In this document: piece by piece, positions 32,586 to 44,055 of the stretch
Position numbering within the stretch: the first letter of the stretch is position 1
Layout: the number at the start of each line of letters is the position of its first letter
NCBI GenBank assembly: GCA_009767595.1
Contig: VSDK01011733.1
Coordinates: 72,077-136,076, forward strand
Direction of reading: 5' to 3'
DNA from: Symbiodinium kawagutii
Taxonomy: Eukaryota > Sar > Dinophyceae > Suessiales > Symbiodiniaceae
Length of the DNA: 64,000 bases
Position numbers and translations under genes: made by a program
Notes under the pieces: generated by a model
What the model saw: only the letters and a program-made list of their open reading frames with translations
What the model was told of the DNA's origin: nothing
Database searches by the model: none

Positions 32586-33247
32586 GTATGCCCGCCCATG
32601 CTGGTCCGTTCACCAAGTGCAGACCGCATCTACTACGCGTTGAAAAACCACCCAGTCATGCAGACCATCTTGATGCTAGAGTCAGCCATCATGCAGACAG
32701 CCGGTGAACAAATTCACCTGCATGAAGCAGACAGCGCCTCCGCTAACGAAAGGCTTTACCACCATCGACTCAACATAGGTAAGACTGACAGTTGCTTGCG
32801 AGACTTGATTCATTGCCATTGCCATCAGAACAACCTTGCTGAAGCAGCCCTTGTAGCGGTGACTGATGAAAGACTCATCAGTCGGTTTTTCTCTTTCACG
32901 CATTTTTTACAGGCATCAACTCATTTCTCTAAACTGAAAGATGCTGTCAGAAAGCACCTGGAAAGTTCTGCCAACATTTTGGTCGTGACCGACACACCTG
33001 CTCCCGCTAGTGACTGCATGCTGGAACTTTGTGAAATGCAGATGTTGGTACGGGAGGCCTTGGCTTTCGTGAACAACATGAGAGACAAAGTTACGTCGTC
33101 ATCAGCACCTACCGGAAGCAGCACTAGCCGCTTTGAGAAAAACATAGGCCAGTTCAAACAACTATTCAATGGAGACATGAAGTCCAGCGTCATTACGCGC
33201 CCCAGTTGGAAAATTGCAGACATTTTATTTTTGGATCAGTGGTGGAT
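32586..33247 (+). CDS. Central gene 1, exon 2, about 220 codons
   Basis: Acceptor GCTCAG, phase 0, in agreement with the end of exon 1. It begins VCPPMLVRSPSADRIYYALK. The region is mostly helical with His/Cys-containing LIHCHCHQNNLAEAAL and later NILVVTDTPAP. The 3' end is taken at a GTATGT donor (33248), but an internal GTAAGA/TTTTTACAG pair (32779-32912) could be a retained intron; removing it would break the frame, so it is kept. No family recognised. Confidence 0.5.
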
Positions 33248-33493
33248 GTATGTAGATCTATGACGGATAAAATCACATACAATAAAGTATATTTGATACA
33301 TATATATATATATAAACTTAACCAACGTGCGTTTTTGTTTTGCAACCAAAGCCAAATTATCCCGGAAACAAAAGACTTCCGAAACATTATTTGTATTCAA
33401 ATCTATATGTTACGGTAATACTATGCCATTTCTTGATTACATATAATTAACATATATGACATATCATGGTCTGTGCATTTTTTCTTTGACCAG

Positions 33494-33705
33494 ATGCCAA
33501 ACAAGTGTTTGGCCAACCATCGAGGCACAAATGCTTCAGATGCGGGCCTGTGGCCGAGTGGTGCTGTCCCAATGATGCAGAGAGCAGACGCAAAATGGCA
33601 GAAGCGTTGGTCTCCGTAGCTCTGCCATCCTTACCAGAGACACCATGCCCCGGAAAATGGACCAAACTTTGGAGTTGCTTACAGTTACTTAGCCAGCAAG
33701 AATGA
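33494..33705 (+). CDS. Central gene 1, possible exon with Cys cluster
   Basis: After acceptor TTGACCAG one open frame gives DAKQVFGQPSRHKCFRCGPV then AEWCCPNDAESRRKM. The CFRC...WCC spacing suggests a small metal-binding site. The frame does not join in phase to exon 2 as drawn, and a second frame becomes protein-like near the end (SYLASKNERAIAMGHLIKHF), so there may be a frameshift or an unrecognised intron. Confidence 0.35.
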
Positions 33706-33798
33706 GCGAGCAATTGCCATGGGCCACTTGATCAAGCATTTTTTTAATGGCATATAATGACCATCATGTTACACTGTTACACTCAAACAAGCACACAG

Positions 33799-34575
33799 GC
33801 GATGTTTCTTTTTTCGGTTGCTGGAAACAGATTCCAAAGCATCCATACTTTCCAAGGTTTGTTGCTTTCGGGCTTCTTTGCCACCAATATTTGCCCTCTG
33901 TTGTGCCACAGTGGTTGGGCACGCTGCCCGCTCACCAAACAAGTGATGATGCTGCTGATGAAGATTTGGATCCTGCCCTCCGCTCAACGCAAGAGTGGTC
34001 AAGGATTAGCGGAAAGCGGGCTCGCCACACGCAAGACTTCGTCAGTCAGCTGAACTCGCAGATGCCAGATTCACTAGGATTCAGGGTAGCCTGCTTGTGT
34101 GTAGTGGACGAAGCCCTTCGTTTCTTGCTGTTTCAACTGTTGAAACTTGGTGGCACCGATCATGAGCCTCCAACACTTGTTCTTCTCGCAAATGCCGAAC
34201 GGTCGCCTTTGACAGCAACTTGCCAATACCTTACTTCTTTACTTTTTCCAGACTGCGGTAAGACCCGGTGTGTGTTGCTTGATCTTTCCCAGAAGCTTCA
34301 CATTCGTGTCTTTCGGAGATTGGTACTTCTGGCTTTGGCTTGGATACAGAGAAGACATACCGACAAACTTTGCCAAATCCCATTCACTTTGCCACTACTG
34401 GTGGATGAAGATGCATCCATCATTGCGAAGGAACATTTGGCAGATCAGTGGGGTGAACTTCGCCCCTGTTGCGCTAGACCTGGTTTTGCACGATCGTTGA
34501 AACAGCGCGGCATCTCCGGGCGTGATTTCCTGGATTCAACGCAGCGGCTGGACTTAATGATTGAAAAAATATATT
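33799..34575 (+). CDS. Central gene 1, exon about 259 codons, helix-rich
   Basis: Acceptor GCACACAG, then DVSFFGCWKQIPKHPYFPRF. It continues with an acidic loop (SDDAADEDLDPALRS) and hydrophobic helices around PTLVLLANAERSPLT, ending FLDSTQRLDLMIE at a GTAAAT donor. No transmembrane or catalytic motif is clear. It is followed by AT microsatellite and then an assembly gap, so the next exon may be lost. Confidence 0.55.
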
Positions 34576-34843
34576 GTAAATATTTGGGTGGTTCCTGTCC
34601 CAACTTCTCTTACTACACGGGCAAATCAGAATTATGGAACAACACATGTGTCCTATAGACTCTAGGACTCTAAGTAGACATTCCAATTCCAAGACATGGC
34701 AGATGTATATTATATATTTTATAAATATAAATATATATATATATATATTTACATATTTATGTAATATATAACATAGCATTATTTTTTCAAATGACCTGTT
34801 GTAGGCTCGGGTTTGTGAGAAGTGAAACCAAGGTGGCAGGCTG

Positions 34844-35159
34844 NNNNNNNNNNNNNNNNNNNNNNNNNNNNNNNNNNNNNNNNNNNNNNNNNNNNNNNNN
34901 NNNNNNNNNNNNNNNNNNNNNNNNNNNNNNNNNNNNNNNNNNNNNNNNNNNNNNNNNNNNNNNNNNNNNNNNNNNNNNNNNNNNNNNNNNNNNNNNNNNN
35001 NNNNNNNNNNNNNNNNNNNNNNNNNNNNNNNNNNNNNNNNNNNNNNNNNNNNNNNNNNNNNNNNNNNNNNNNNNNNNNNNNNNNNNNNNNNNNNNNNNNN
35101 NNNNNNNNNNNNNNNNNNNNNNNNNNNNNNNNNNNNNNNNNNNNNNNNNNNNNNNNNNN
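34844..35159. other. Assembly gap (316 N)
   Basis: Run of N. Part of central gene 1 is probably missing here: the next exon is already open at its first known base. Gap length may be an estimate. Confidence 1.
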
Positions 35160-35680
35160 CATTCCTGCAGCAGCAAAAGTCAGCACAGGCACAGCAGAAG
35201 AGTCCAGGGATTGGTGCTTCCAAACGCAAATCGGCAGTTGCAAACAAGCCAGCTGGGGCACTGAAACAAAGTGCATTGCATGCATTCCGTAAACACTATA
35301 TTGAGACATGCAGCTTTGCTGGCCAGCAGACCCGAGATTGGTGTTCAGAAGCTGCCTGGGTTGAGGTAAAAGCAGCATTCAATGCATTGGAACCTCAAGA
35401 AAAGCAAAATTGGTCTTCGGCTGCTCAGAGTGCGAATAGAGCTTCGGCATCCAAAAGGATTGCAGCTGGCAAGGCCCTGTCCAAGTGGCAAATAAAACCG
35501 GTGGACACTGTTGGCACTGTTGGCGTTGCAGATGTTGAACCAGCATGCTCCATTCAGACTCTGCAGACGGTTGTTTCATCGTCGCCTGGCAGAATCCTCA
35601 ATGCTTTGCTCCGCTCTCACGACTCTCATGCAATCAAGCTGCACTGTGCATCGGTGGGTGATTTTGTACGGCATTTGCAG
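35160..35680 (+). CDS. Central gene 1, HMG-box-like exon (5' end in gap)
   Basis: Open from the gap edge; donor HLQ|GTCTGG, phase 0. A Gln/Ala/Lys-rich linker is followed by ALHAFRKHYIETCSFAGQQT, then W, AFNALEPQEKQNWSSAAQSA and a basic end. The spacing of F, W and L-EK-W residues over about 65 aa resembles an HMG box, which bends DNA. The fit is moderate: the first part lacks the usual proline and basic start. The tail (SPGRILNALLRSHDSHAIK) continues into the next exon. Confidence 0.55.
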
Positions 35681-35839
35681 GTCTGGGTTTACAAAACAAA
35701 TACCAAGTTCACAACACATTGTAATTGTATTGTAAACTGTTTAAACTTTAAAACATGGACGCTAGCTAGAGTCTAGAGTCTAGAGTCTAGAGATTTGAAA
35801 AAATCATTTGAAATATTTTGGCCACCATCCCCTGTTCAG

Positions 35840-37018
35840 GACAAGTTTGTTCAGTACGCTGGATCTGGCCGGTTGGACCCTTGGCCTGTCAAGGCCGAAC
35901 AAGTGGCAAATGCACTATTGAACCTTCGCTGCCGTCGGATTTCACTCCGTGACTCCGTTGCCCATCTCTCTAAAACATGTGAGGTGATGGCTGGCCCAAG
36001 GTCACCCGAGGATGTGTTTCCAGAGAAAGTTTCATACCAACAGTGTTGCCAAGGAGTTTGCAGAACATTTCGGGGAGAGAGTTTCATTCAAAAACAACTT
36101 GACCTCGTGAAATCACTGAACTGCATGGCGTCCAGCTACAAGAAACCATCAGCGTTCACACAAGCGGACTTGGTTTTGCAGTTCAGGGTTGAGTTTGCTC
36201 ACAAGATTCATGTGCGGTACTATTACGCCACAGCTGCTGCATTTCAAGGAGGGATTCAGAAACCAGTCCAATCGTACTTTCACCTTCAACTTGGCACGAA
36301 TGATGAACTGAGATTCGTCCCAGAAGCTCATGTTCGTTCCATCAAGAAAGAGCAGTGGCCTTCACCCATCAACCGAGCCTATGAATTCAATATGGGTTCA
36401 CTCGCGTCAGTCTCAAACGTGCAGTTGGCAGCGGAGATTGTCAAGCTTGAGCTTGTGGGTAGGCATGTTCCACAGGTGATCACCATTCGCAAATTCAAAT
36501 TCAAGGACATATCGTTGTCGACTTTGAAATTGAATGGAGAGGATGAGGAATGGACACCGATCCGCATTGATGACCAAGGCGCCAGCAATGTCAAAGCCAA
36601 GAAATTTTCAAAAGCGCCAAGGAATACCAATTCAGACTCCCAGAACCATGCTGCTAGCAGTTCCAGGGGGAATCGGAATCAAGCTGGTGTGGATATGCTG
36701 GGTTTTTTTTCTGACCCTCAGTTGAATACCTTTCCATTTGGAAACGATGGTCCTTCACTTGCTGATTCCACAATCTTGGACGACAACCCTTCTAATCTTC
36801 GTGATGAATGTTTTTCTCAGCTTTTGGATGCGCTTGGGGAAACGCCTACGGATACGGACTCTGGATCTGGTTTAGCTTGGAAAGATGAGTTAGAGGGCTT
36901 ACTGGACCAAGATCACATTGAACTGTTGGAAGAGGCGGAGCGGGAATTTGAAGCAAAGGGCAAGCCATCGGATTCTCGTCCTGGTACCCAGAATCCATCT
37001 TTTTTGAGAGTCTTGAGG
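35840..37018 (+). CDS. Central gene 1, large exon, 393 codons
   Basis: Acceptor CTGTTCAG, phase 0, matching the previous exon. It begins DKFVQYAGSGRLDPWPVKAE. The middle has a basic-aromatic segment (HKIHVRYYYATAAAFQGGIQ), and VSNVQLAAEIVKLELVGRHV may be beta-rich. The last third is Ser/Asn-rich and acidic, ending in DELEGLLDQDHIELLEEAER, a likely amphipathic helix. The donor at 37019 keeps phase 0 with the next exon. No family named. Confidence 0.6.
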
Positions 37019-37650
37019 GTCTGAGCCTTTTACGCATAGTTCCCACGGTCATAGAAAACACAATTCACAAGATTACACCCACATAATTAACTTATGATAA
37101 AGAACATATATAAATATATATATATATATACACATTGACTTTTTCTAACTATATGTAACTATACTTACCATACTCCTTACTACTTGCTTAGTTTTACTAC
37201 ATGTTCCTATCGAAACAATTGTTTAATTGATTAGTGTACTATGATGTACTATGCACTTTCACATTCTTACGCCAAGGACCCAAAATGCGAATCTTCGAAC
37301 ACAACTGAGTTCGAGAAGGAGGTCTGCAAAATGATTGAAACTTGTCCGGTCATCACTTAGCAAATCCTGTTGATCCCGCCCAGTCACAAAGTCAACTCGG
37401 CTTCACCAGCTTTGCTTTAATGATGAGTGAGTGATACAGCATTCTTTTTGGGTTAGTGCCACGCGTTTCGTCGCATTCCCACATGTCATGCTAGATACAG
37501 ATACAATGCATTATTAATCATAATGCATGTTGGTTGTTCAGGGCAATGGCTCAGCGGCTGGGGTGATCACTACTTAGAACATCTAAGTCTTAATCTTAGA
37601 ACGAATTGCGTGCCGCTCTATCTCTCTGTCTCTCTCTCTCTCTCTCTCAG
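37019..37650. other. Intron with TA and TC microsatellites
   Basis: AT-rich, with (TA)n near 37110-37130 and a CT-rich run (37618-37649) forming the polypyrimidine tract of the next acceptor. None of the AACC/GGTT polarity of the flanks. Confidence 0.7.
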
Positions 37651-38391
37651 GACTCTGCTTCGCCGATGCCGGAGACATTGACACATTTTGAGTTTGACGT
37701 AGATGATCATGAAGCAAATGCAGAAATTGTGTTCGACGGAGATAATGAAGGGAAAATGGGTGATGCTTTGCGTGCGGTTGAGGAAATGTCATCTTTTCCA
37801 AGTGCGCCGGAAGACTGTCCCTTTGGAGATGCTGGTGCTCGAAGACTTTTTGAACTGGCATCACAAGAACAGCAAGAACACATTCCTGCTTCTTCATCAC
37901 AACAAAATCTCCAAGATAGGAAACAATCTCACGCAGACTCAAACACCGCTCTCCCATCTCTTGGCAGTGAGGGATCGTTTGCTGCAATGTTTGCATCTGC
38001 AAACCGTTGTTTCGCAGTGGGCAGAGATGATAGTACCTGTGTGGTGCGAATTGAAGCTTCCACTAGTGTGACTTCGACAAACACTGTGGCAACAGTGTTT
38101 GCAGATCAAGATTCCAATCGAAAGCTTGGCTACATATCCACAGCGCAAGCACTGGGCACAACCAACGGGTTGAAAGCTACATGTGTCGGGCACAAGGCTG
38201 CAGGTATGCGAGGTTGCACATGCTGGATTTGCTTCCCCAAAGCGAAAAAACCTACTGAGGCAGAAAGGTTCGATCTGTTTCGGGCCCTTTGCGACTGGAT
38301 AGCAGAGGGGAGACACTGCAACCGTGAGCAACATTGCGAGGCCTCATACACATTACGTGTAGCTGCAGGGATGAAGCCAAGGAAGTTGTGA
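37651..38391 (+). CDS. Central gene 1, terminal exon, 246 codons
   Basis: Acceptor CTCTCTCAG, phase 0, starting DSASPMPETLTHFEFDVDDH and ending with a TGA stop after GMKPRKL. The first half is acidic and disordered. The last 75 residues carry GCTCWICFPKAKKPTEAER and later HCNREQHCEASYT. This Cys/His arrangement looks like a metal-binding tail. Unknown family. Confidence 0.6.
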   Translation, partial: DSASPMPETLTHFEFDVDDHEANAEIVFDGDNEGKMGDALRAVEEMSSFPSAPEDCPFGDAGARRLFELASQEQQEHIPASSSQQNLQDRKQSHADSNTALPSLGSEGSFAAMFASANRCFAVGRDDSTCVVRIEASTSVTSTNTVATVFADQDSNRKLGYISTAQALGTTNGLKATCVGHKAAGMRGCTCWICFPKAKKPTEAERFDLFRALCDWIAEGRHCNREQHCEASYTLRVAAGMKPRKL

Positions 38392-38795
38392 AGCATTCTC
38401 TGTCTCTTTGGGCTGTCGGCTGCTAGTGGAAATGCAACCCGGACATAGATCAGTGTATGTTTTCAATTTGTTTTTGTTGGGCTCATTGCAGGAAAACTGT
38501 TTTAAACTCATGGGCCGGAAGACTCATGGCATTCTATGACACTCATGTTTATTTTGAGATTCAAAGTAAAACTAAGATTTAGCCCTACTCTGCCATGTCA
38601 CATCATATCAGATGATGCACTTAGAGACTTAGTGATCATTCTCATCCTATCCACCCTCCTGCGATGCTCTCAGGAATGGCAATCAATCATTACGCATTCC
38701 ATTCAGGTCCATCAGGACTTGAGGATGTCCCAGAGGGATGGGTGTGTGGATGTTTTTTCTCTTTCTGGCCGGTAGCGCAAGATTAACAAACAACA
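38392..38795. other. Spacer after central gene 1
   Basis: A possible small exon at 38708-38755 (acceptor CATTCAG, reading GPSGLEDVPEGWVCG) is seen; PEGWVC recalls the end of a CW zinc finger, but the domain is not present. Otherwise unremarkable. Confidence 0.35.
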
Positions 38796-39040
38796 ATGCA
38801 TTTGGATTTGGATCAAATGGAAGTGACCTTTGCTTCAATTGCAATGAACCGTGCTGCTTCTGATTCGGCAAACATCATTCAGGCAAATCACTATTCACCA
38901 CTCATTCACTATCAAGTATCAATCATGACTCATTGAGCGCTGCTTAGTACCTCCACGATTCTCACACATTGATTGGATGAACTTACATATCGATTGCCAA
39001 TTGTCAATTGGACCTGTGGATGGTTGGTTTGACTTTGCAG

Positions 39041-39113
39041 GACCTACGGGGACCTATGTGGATCTCTGGCTGTTGAGAGCTACACTCCGGAGGACCGTGT
39101 TCCGGATTTGAAG
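39041..39113 (+). CDS. Repeated 73-nt exon, copy 1
   Basis: Acceptor GACTTTGCAG and donor TTGAAG|GTTTGG. The frame with no stop reads TYGDLCGSLAVESYTPEDRV then PDLK. The length is one base more than 24 codons, so including one copy changes phase by one and including all three (219 nt) restores it. Unknown protein. Confidence 0.5.
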
Positions 39114-39589
39114 GTTTGGCCTTTAGCCTTAGGATTGGAGACGCAATAAGTATTCAATAAGTCAATAAGTTTTCAAGCCTTTAAGCTTGAAACTTAAGCT
39201 AAACAAACAAATGATCTTGAACCATGTCATATTATCAGTGAAAATCAAAGCAAAGAACCTTTGTTTCGTGGCTGACTTTCTTCGGGATGCGGTGGGAAGG
39301 GCATTTTGTCACTTTGTCAGTGTATGTTCGTTACCGGTATGAAACAAAAATGCATTTGGATCAGATGGAAGTGACCTTTGCTTCAATTGCAATGAACCGT
39401 GCTGCTTCTGATTTCGGCAGACATCATTCAGGCAAATCACTACTCACTACTCATTCACTATCAAGTATCAATCATGACTCATTGAGCGATGCTAAGTACC
39501 TCCACGATTCTCACACATTGATTGGATGAACTTACATATCGATTGCCAATTGTCAATTGGACCTGTGGATGGTTGGTTTGACTTTGCAG

Positions 39590-39662
39590 GACCTACCGGG
39601 ACCTATGTGGATCTCTGGCTGTTGAGAGCTACACTCCGGAGGACCGTGTTCCGGATTTGAAG
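39590..39662 (+). CDS. Repeated 73-nt exon, copy 2
   Basis: Same borders as copy 1; one residue differs (TYRDLCGSL). Acceptor and donor are intact. Confidence 0.5.
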
Positions 39663-40138
39663 GTTTGGCCTTCAGCCTTAGGATTGGAGACACAATAAGT
39701 ATTCAATAAGTCAATAAGTTTTCAAACCTTTAAGCTTGAAACTTAAGCTAAACAAACAAATGATCTTGAACCATGTCATATTATCAGTGAAAATCAAAGC
39801 AAAGAACCTTTGTTTCGTGGCTGACTTTCTTCGGGATGCGGTGGGAAGGGCATTTTGTCACTTTGTCAGTGTATGTTCGTTACCGGTATGAAACAAAAAT
39901 GCATTTGGATCAGATGGAAGTGACCTTTGCTTCAATTGCAATGAACCGTGCTGCTTCTGATTTCGGCAGACATCATTCAGGCAAATCACTACTCACTACT
40001 CATTCACTATCAAGTATCAATCATGACTCATTGAGCGATGGTTAGTATCTCCACGATTCTCACACATTGATTGGATGAACTTACATATCGATTGCCACTT
40101 GTCAATTGGACCTGTGGATGGTTGGTTTCACTTTGCAG

Positions 40139-40211
40139 GACCTACCGGAACCTATGTGGATCTCTGGCTGTTGAGAGCTACACTCCGGAGGACCGTGTTC
40201 CGGATTTGAAG
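40139..40211 (+). CDS. Repeated 73-nt exon, copy 3
   Basis: Same borders; reads TYRNLCGSL. The acceptor is preceded by CACTTTGCAG. Intact. Confidence 0.5.
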
Positions 40212-40465
40212 GTTTGGCCTTCAGGCTTAAGATTGGAGACACAATAAGTCAATAAGTTTTCAACCTCTAAGCTTGAAACCTAAGCAATTATATAAAGTGG
40301 TTGTTTGAATCATTTTGAATTGTTGTGTACTTATCAAAATGACTGGCCCTTTGTCTCGCCTGCGGTACAATAATAAATCCTCGGCTGTGAGCTTTTCACT
40401 TGCCACAAGGTGCTTGCAGGGTTGAAACTACATTGCAAACAGTACAGAGGCACATACTCTCACAT

Positions 40466-40653
40466 AGTCACATACACATATACATACACATACATAGACA
40501 TATACATACTGTATACATGTACAAATACGTTTACATATACATATACATACACATACACACACATATATATATATTTATATACACAAATTGGGCATACATA
40601 TACTGTATATATACATATATGTCTATATATATATGTATATATACATACATCCT
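40466..40653. repeat. ACATATAC/TATA microsatellite region
   Basis: ATACACATATACAT-type repeats; apparent Tyr/His/Ile-rich open frames through it are repeat artefacts. Confidence 0.8.
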
Positions 40654-40767
40654 TTCGGCGGATGGCATTCAATGCATTTCACACCTGCAGCCATTTTGGG
40701 TGCAAATTTTGCCGATCCCCAGTCGTTCAACCCTCGCTCAAGGTCTTTCAATCTGATCTTGATCGAA

Positions 40768-41127
40768 ATGGCAGTGCGAGTGAAGACCATTGGTGGTGTT
40801 GAGGTCGTCGCCACCCCCCTCTTCAAAGTTTCCAAGCAAGTGAGGTTTAGCAATGTTGAGATCCAGGTCATCATTGATGAGTCCAACGATTGGGAGAGCC
40901 AACATCTACGTCGATCCGTTCCCTGGACACCGATCCCGAAGAGTGAGTCAGATATCGCAGAGAATGTGGCATATCGTCGATTCATTCTGGCATACCTTCG
41001 GAGGGTTGACTCCCTCCTCGTCACAGACCTCAAGGATTTCATGGCTTTCAAGAATGAATTTTACCGGCGACGCCAAGCATGGGGTCCAAAGACTCGCCAA
41101 ATGGATACGTGTCCAGCTTCATGTGAG
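40768..41127 (+). CDS. Central gene 2, exon 1, about 120 codons
   Basis: Start at ATGGCA (MAVRVKTIGGVEVVATPLFK) in context GATCGAAATGG; the frame is open upstream too, so an earlier start is possible. A beta-type start is followed by charged helices (KSESDIAENVAYRRFILAYL, DLKDFMAFKNEFYRR). The donor is probably GAG|GTATTT at 41128. No family recognised; AT-richer codons than flank exons. Confidence 0.5.
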
Positions 41128-41456
41128 GTATTTTTTGACACCCAACCAAGGAAAACATGAGGAGGTCCTTATTGAAATAATCGTTATGAAGTATATTTGA
41201 CTCGCAACTAGATATCCTTCAGTATAGTATAGTAATACAGTTTAGTACTATTATGTCAAATAATGAATAATGTGTAGTGAGTGTGCAGTCAGGCTATGTT
41301 TGTGTAGTTTACCACAGCTTAAAGAGAGACAAAGAGAGAGAGAGAGAGAGATGGACGGATAGATAGAGTGAGTGAGGTCAGAGAGAGAGTAAGAGAGGGA
41401 GAGAGTTTTTCTAGATTCTAGGTTCTATGAACTCTGTACCACAACATTTCTTACAG

Positions 41457-41748
41457 TTTCACCAACAACTACGAACTCAGGCTTGAAGTGCAGATGGACT
41501 GGGTGCGGTTCGAAAAGTATTACTATTGCCCCATCGCGAAGGAATGGCAGGACATGTACGAAATCATGCCGATCCCACGGACTCGAATCCATCAGTATGA
41601 AGGATACCATTGCCAGATCATCCGAGGCTGCGTCCGTCCACATCAGGTGGCATTTGACGAGGGTGCCAGGGGCCGACAGGGGATGCTCTCCCCTTCACAG
41701 GCTCGCTTCAACGAGCTTTTGGGAATGAGGGGCTTGGAGAGTCAATAG
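41457..41748 (+). CDS. Central gene 2, terminal exon, about 96 codons
   Basis: Acceptor TTCTTACAG, then FTNNYELRLEVQMDWVRFEK followed by YYYCPIAKEWQDMYEIMPIP and a TAG stop after LESQ. Rich in aromatic residues. The phase does not fit the GTATTT donor of exon 1 exactly, so another donor (for example 41109) or a small extra exon is needed. Confidence 0.45.
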
Positions 41749-43764
41749 CATTGCCATGTGCAACGTGCTTCAAATGGGCATGATTGCCCCGGCCACTCAA
41801 TTTAAGGCCGTGATGAATAAGTGAGTGACCAACTGAAGTCACTGAACTCCGTGTTTGTTATTCTGGCAAAGTTTTCGACTGTCAATTCATAAAATTGACT
41901 CGGCTGTTTTGGGTCGTGATGAATTTTGGTCATTGTGGGTGAAAGCTCACGCTTGACCGACGAGATTTTTCGTCACTCATAATTAATCATGGCATAGTTC
42001 TTGAGGTCAGATCGGTCAGTGAGAACCTGAGAAGCAGCAACGAAAGCAAGCTACCTGTTGGCTGCACATCTGATCTCTGTGTGCAAAGGAGGAGAAAAAA
42101 GGATCGTTTCCTGATCATGCGAGAACTCCATTGACTATGTCACTGTGTCACTATGTGGGGGATTCTTTTGAACTTTCGTTTTGGTGGCCTAGTAGCGGGG
42201 TCTTGTGGAAAACTATATTCATTCATACTCTATACTCTATCCTCTATACTACAAGATAAAAGATAAAACAACACAAACAATATTAATGACAGGCAATGAC
42301 ATGCGCCTGATTGAGCCCAATTGGACATCAATTGTGTTTTTGCAGCAGTAAGACTTTGATAGGACCTTGCAACTGTAACACTGTCACTGTAACAGATTCT
42401 AGATCCTGGGCTCAAATTCGGTCACTTTCAACCCACCCTCTCCCCCCAAAAGAACTAAGAATTTTCACCGTTCCCTTAAATAAACGGCCAACCCGCTTCA
42501 TGCAACATGTGTGGGTAGTAAAGCCAAAGCCAATCTTGAACATGTTCTTGCATTACATTGAATTGTAATGTCATGGAATGCATTTGTTCAAACATAATCC
42601 ATGAATGATTCCCCATTTCCATCCTCTACAATGCATCACCATCATTTATGTGAAAATATTAACTATTGCATTTGTGGTCGCTGATTGTTTGTTCATAAAG
42701 TTAGTTTCACCATCACCGGTTTTCACCACCACTCTTCACAGATTTCATCCATAAGGATTTGTCAATCTCATACCTCATCATTTTCATTAGCAAGTAGCAC
42801 TACAATTCAGAATTATTCCCCCTGATGCATTTATTTATTTACTTCATATCATCCTACCTGCAGCTTCCTGGACAGGACCCGCAACTGTGGCTGTGAGGAT
42901 GCTGTCACAGGAGCATCGCTCGAGTGAGGGACTGGGAGAGCGTTAATTCGATCTTCATCAAACAATCACAACTTGTATGTTCCCTATTGAAAGCCCCTAA
43001 ACACAGTTTAAAGTTTAGTTTAAAATCTAAAGATGAAAAATACGTGATATGGATTCTGAGATGTTGAAAACCAACACTTAAAATAGATCTAATAATCTAT
43101 TGGAAGATCCTGGTTACCTGGTTCGCTATGGGTGGGGGTTGGGCAGGTGCGGCAACTGGAACAAATCATGATGAAAGTGATGTCTTTGCGTTTTGTGTTG
43201 AAGTCTATATGCTTACTTTTGTCTTATTCATCTGTTTTCCATTTATTTGATTTATCTGTGTTCATTTTCAATTTTAATTTCTGTATTTACTTTTTCATTT
43301 ATCTAATTAATTACAGTATGTATTTTCTGTATGCCTCTATCAACTTATTGAATTCATTTATATCGTTTTCAATTTATTGAATTTGTTCATTTATATTGAT
43401 TGTCTTATTCATATTCATTGATTTATTTCTTCATTCATGCATTGCATTTTGTTTTTGATCAAGTTATTGATGAATTGAATAGTTTGTTTATTTATTTTTG
43501 TATGTTTATTCATTCAATAAATTCATTCGTTCATTCATTCATTAACTCATTCATTCATTCATCCATTCATGCATTTTGTTATTTCTACTTACATATGCTT
43601 TCTATTTATCAATTGATTCATCCATTTATTTTTCTATTAATCATTCATTTCTTGTGTGATAATTTGTTATTCTTAGTCTTTTGATTGATTAATTCATTCA
43701 TTGGTTCCATGATTTATGTCAGTTTTAAACACGTTTTTTTAAATTGAATATTTTTTTTTTGTGG

Positions 43765-44055
43765 CAGGTGGGCCCGGGAAGGGCCTGTCAGGTGTGGCAA
43801 GTGGGGCTTGGCTGGTGGTTGTGGGAGACAATGGTTGGCTATTTGTGGGGGTTGGGCAGGTGGGAGTCGGGGTGTGGCAGGTGTGGCAGGTGGGGCGTGT
43901 TGGGCGTGGAAGGTGTGGCAGGTGGGGCGTGGCAGGTGTGGCAGGTGGGCGTGGCAGGTGTGGCAGGTGGGCGTGGCAGGGTGTGGCAGGTGGGGCGTGG
44001 CAGGTGTGGCAGGTGGGGCGTGGAAGGTGTGGCAGGTGGGGCGTGGGGAACGTGG
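43765..44055. repeat. GTGGCAGGTGGGGC minisatellite
   Basis: About 18 degenerate units built from GTGGCAGGTG and GGGCGTGG. Long open frames in all three + frames are produced by the repeat and are not genes. It is the reverse complement of the motif at 31128-31196. Confidence 0.85.

Larger units (their letters stand above)
38796..40284. repeat. Tandem triplication, about 549-bp unit
   Basis: Unit starts (ATGCATTTGGAT) at 38796, 39350 and 39899; period 554 then 549. Copies 2 and 3 are nearly identical; copy 1 differs by a 6-bp insertion and several substitutions. The third copy is cut short at about 40284. Each unit holds one 73-nt exon candidate (39041-39113, 39590-39662, 40139-40211). Confidence 0.9.

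Noticed and set aside
34474-35378. Frames that extend through the 316-N gap
   Set aside because: Their length is mostly unknown residues; only the HMG-like part after the gap is kept.
31408-38391. Central gene 1 as a KDZ-type or other DNA transposase
   Set aside because: HMG-box and Cys-rich tails occur near such transposases, but no catalytic acidic triad or RNase H pattern could be recognised, so the call is not supported.
40400-40672. Tyr/Ile/His-rich open frames
   Set aside because: They come from ATACACATAT microsatellite sequence.
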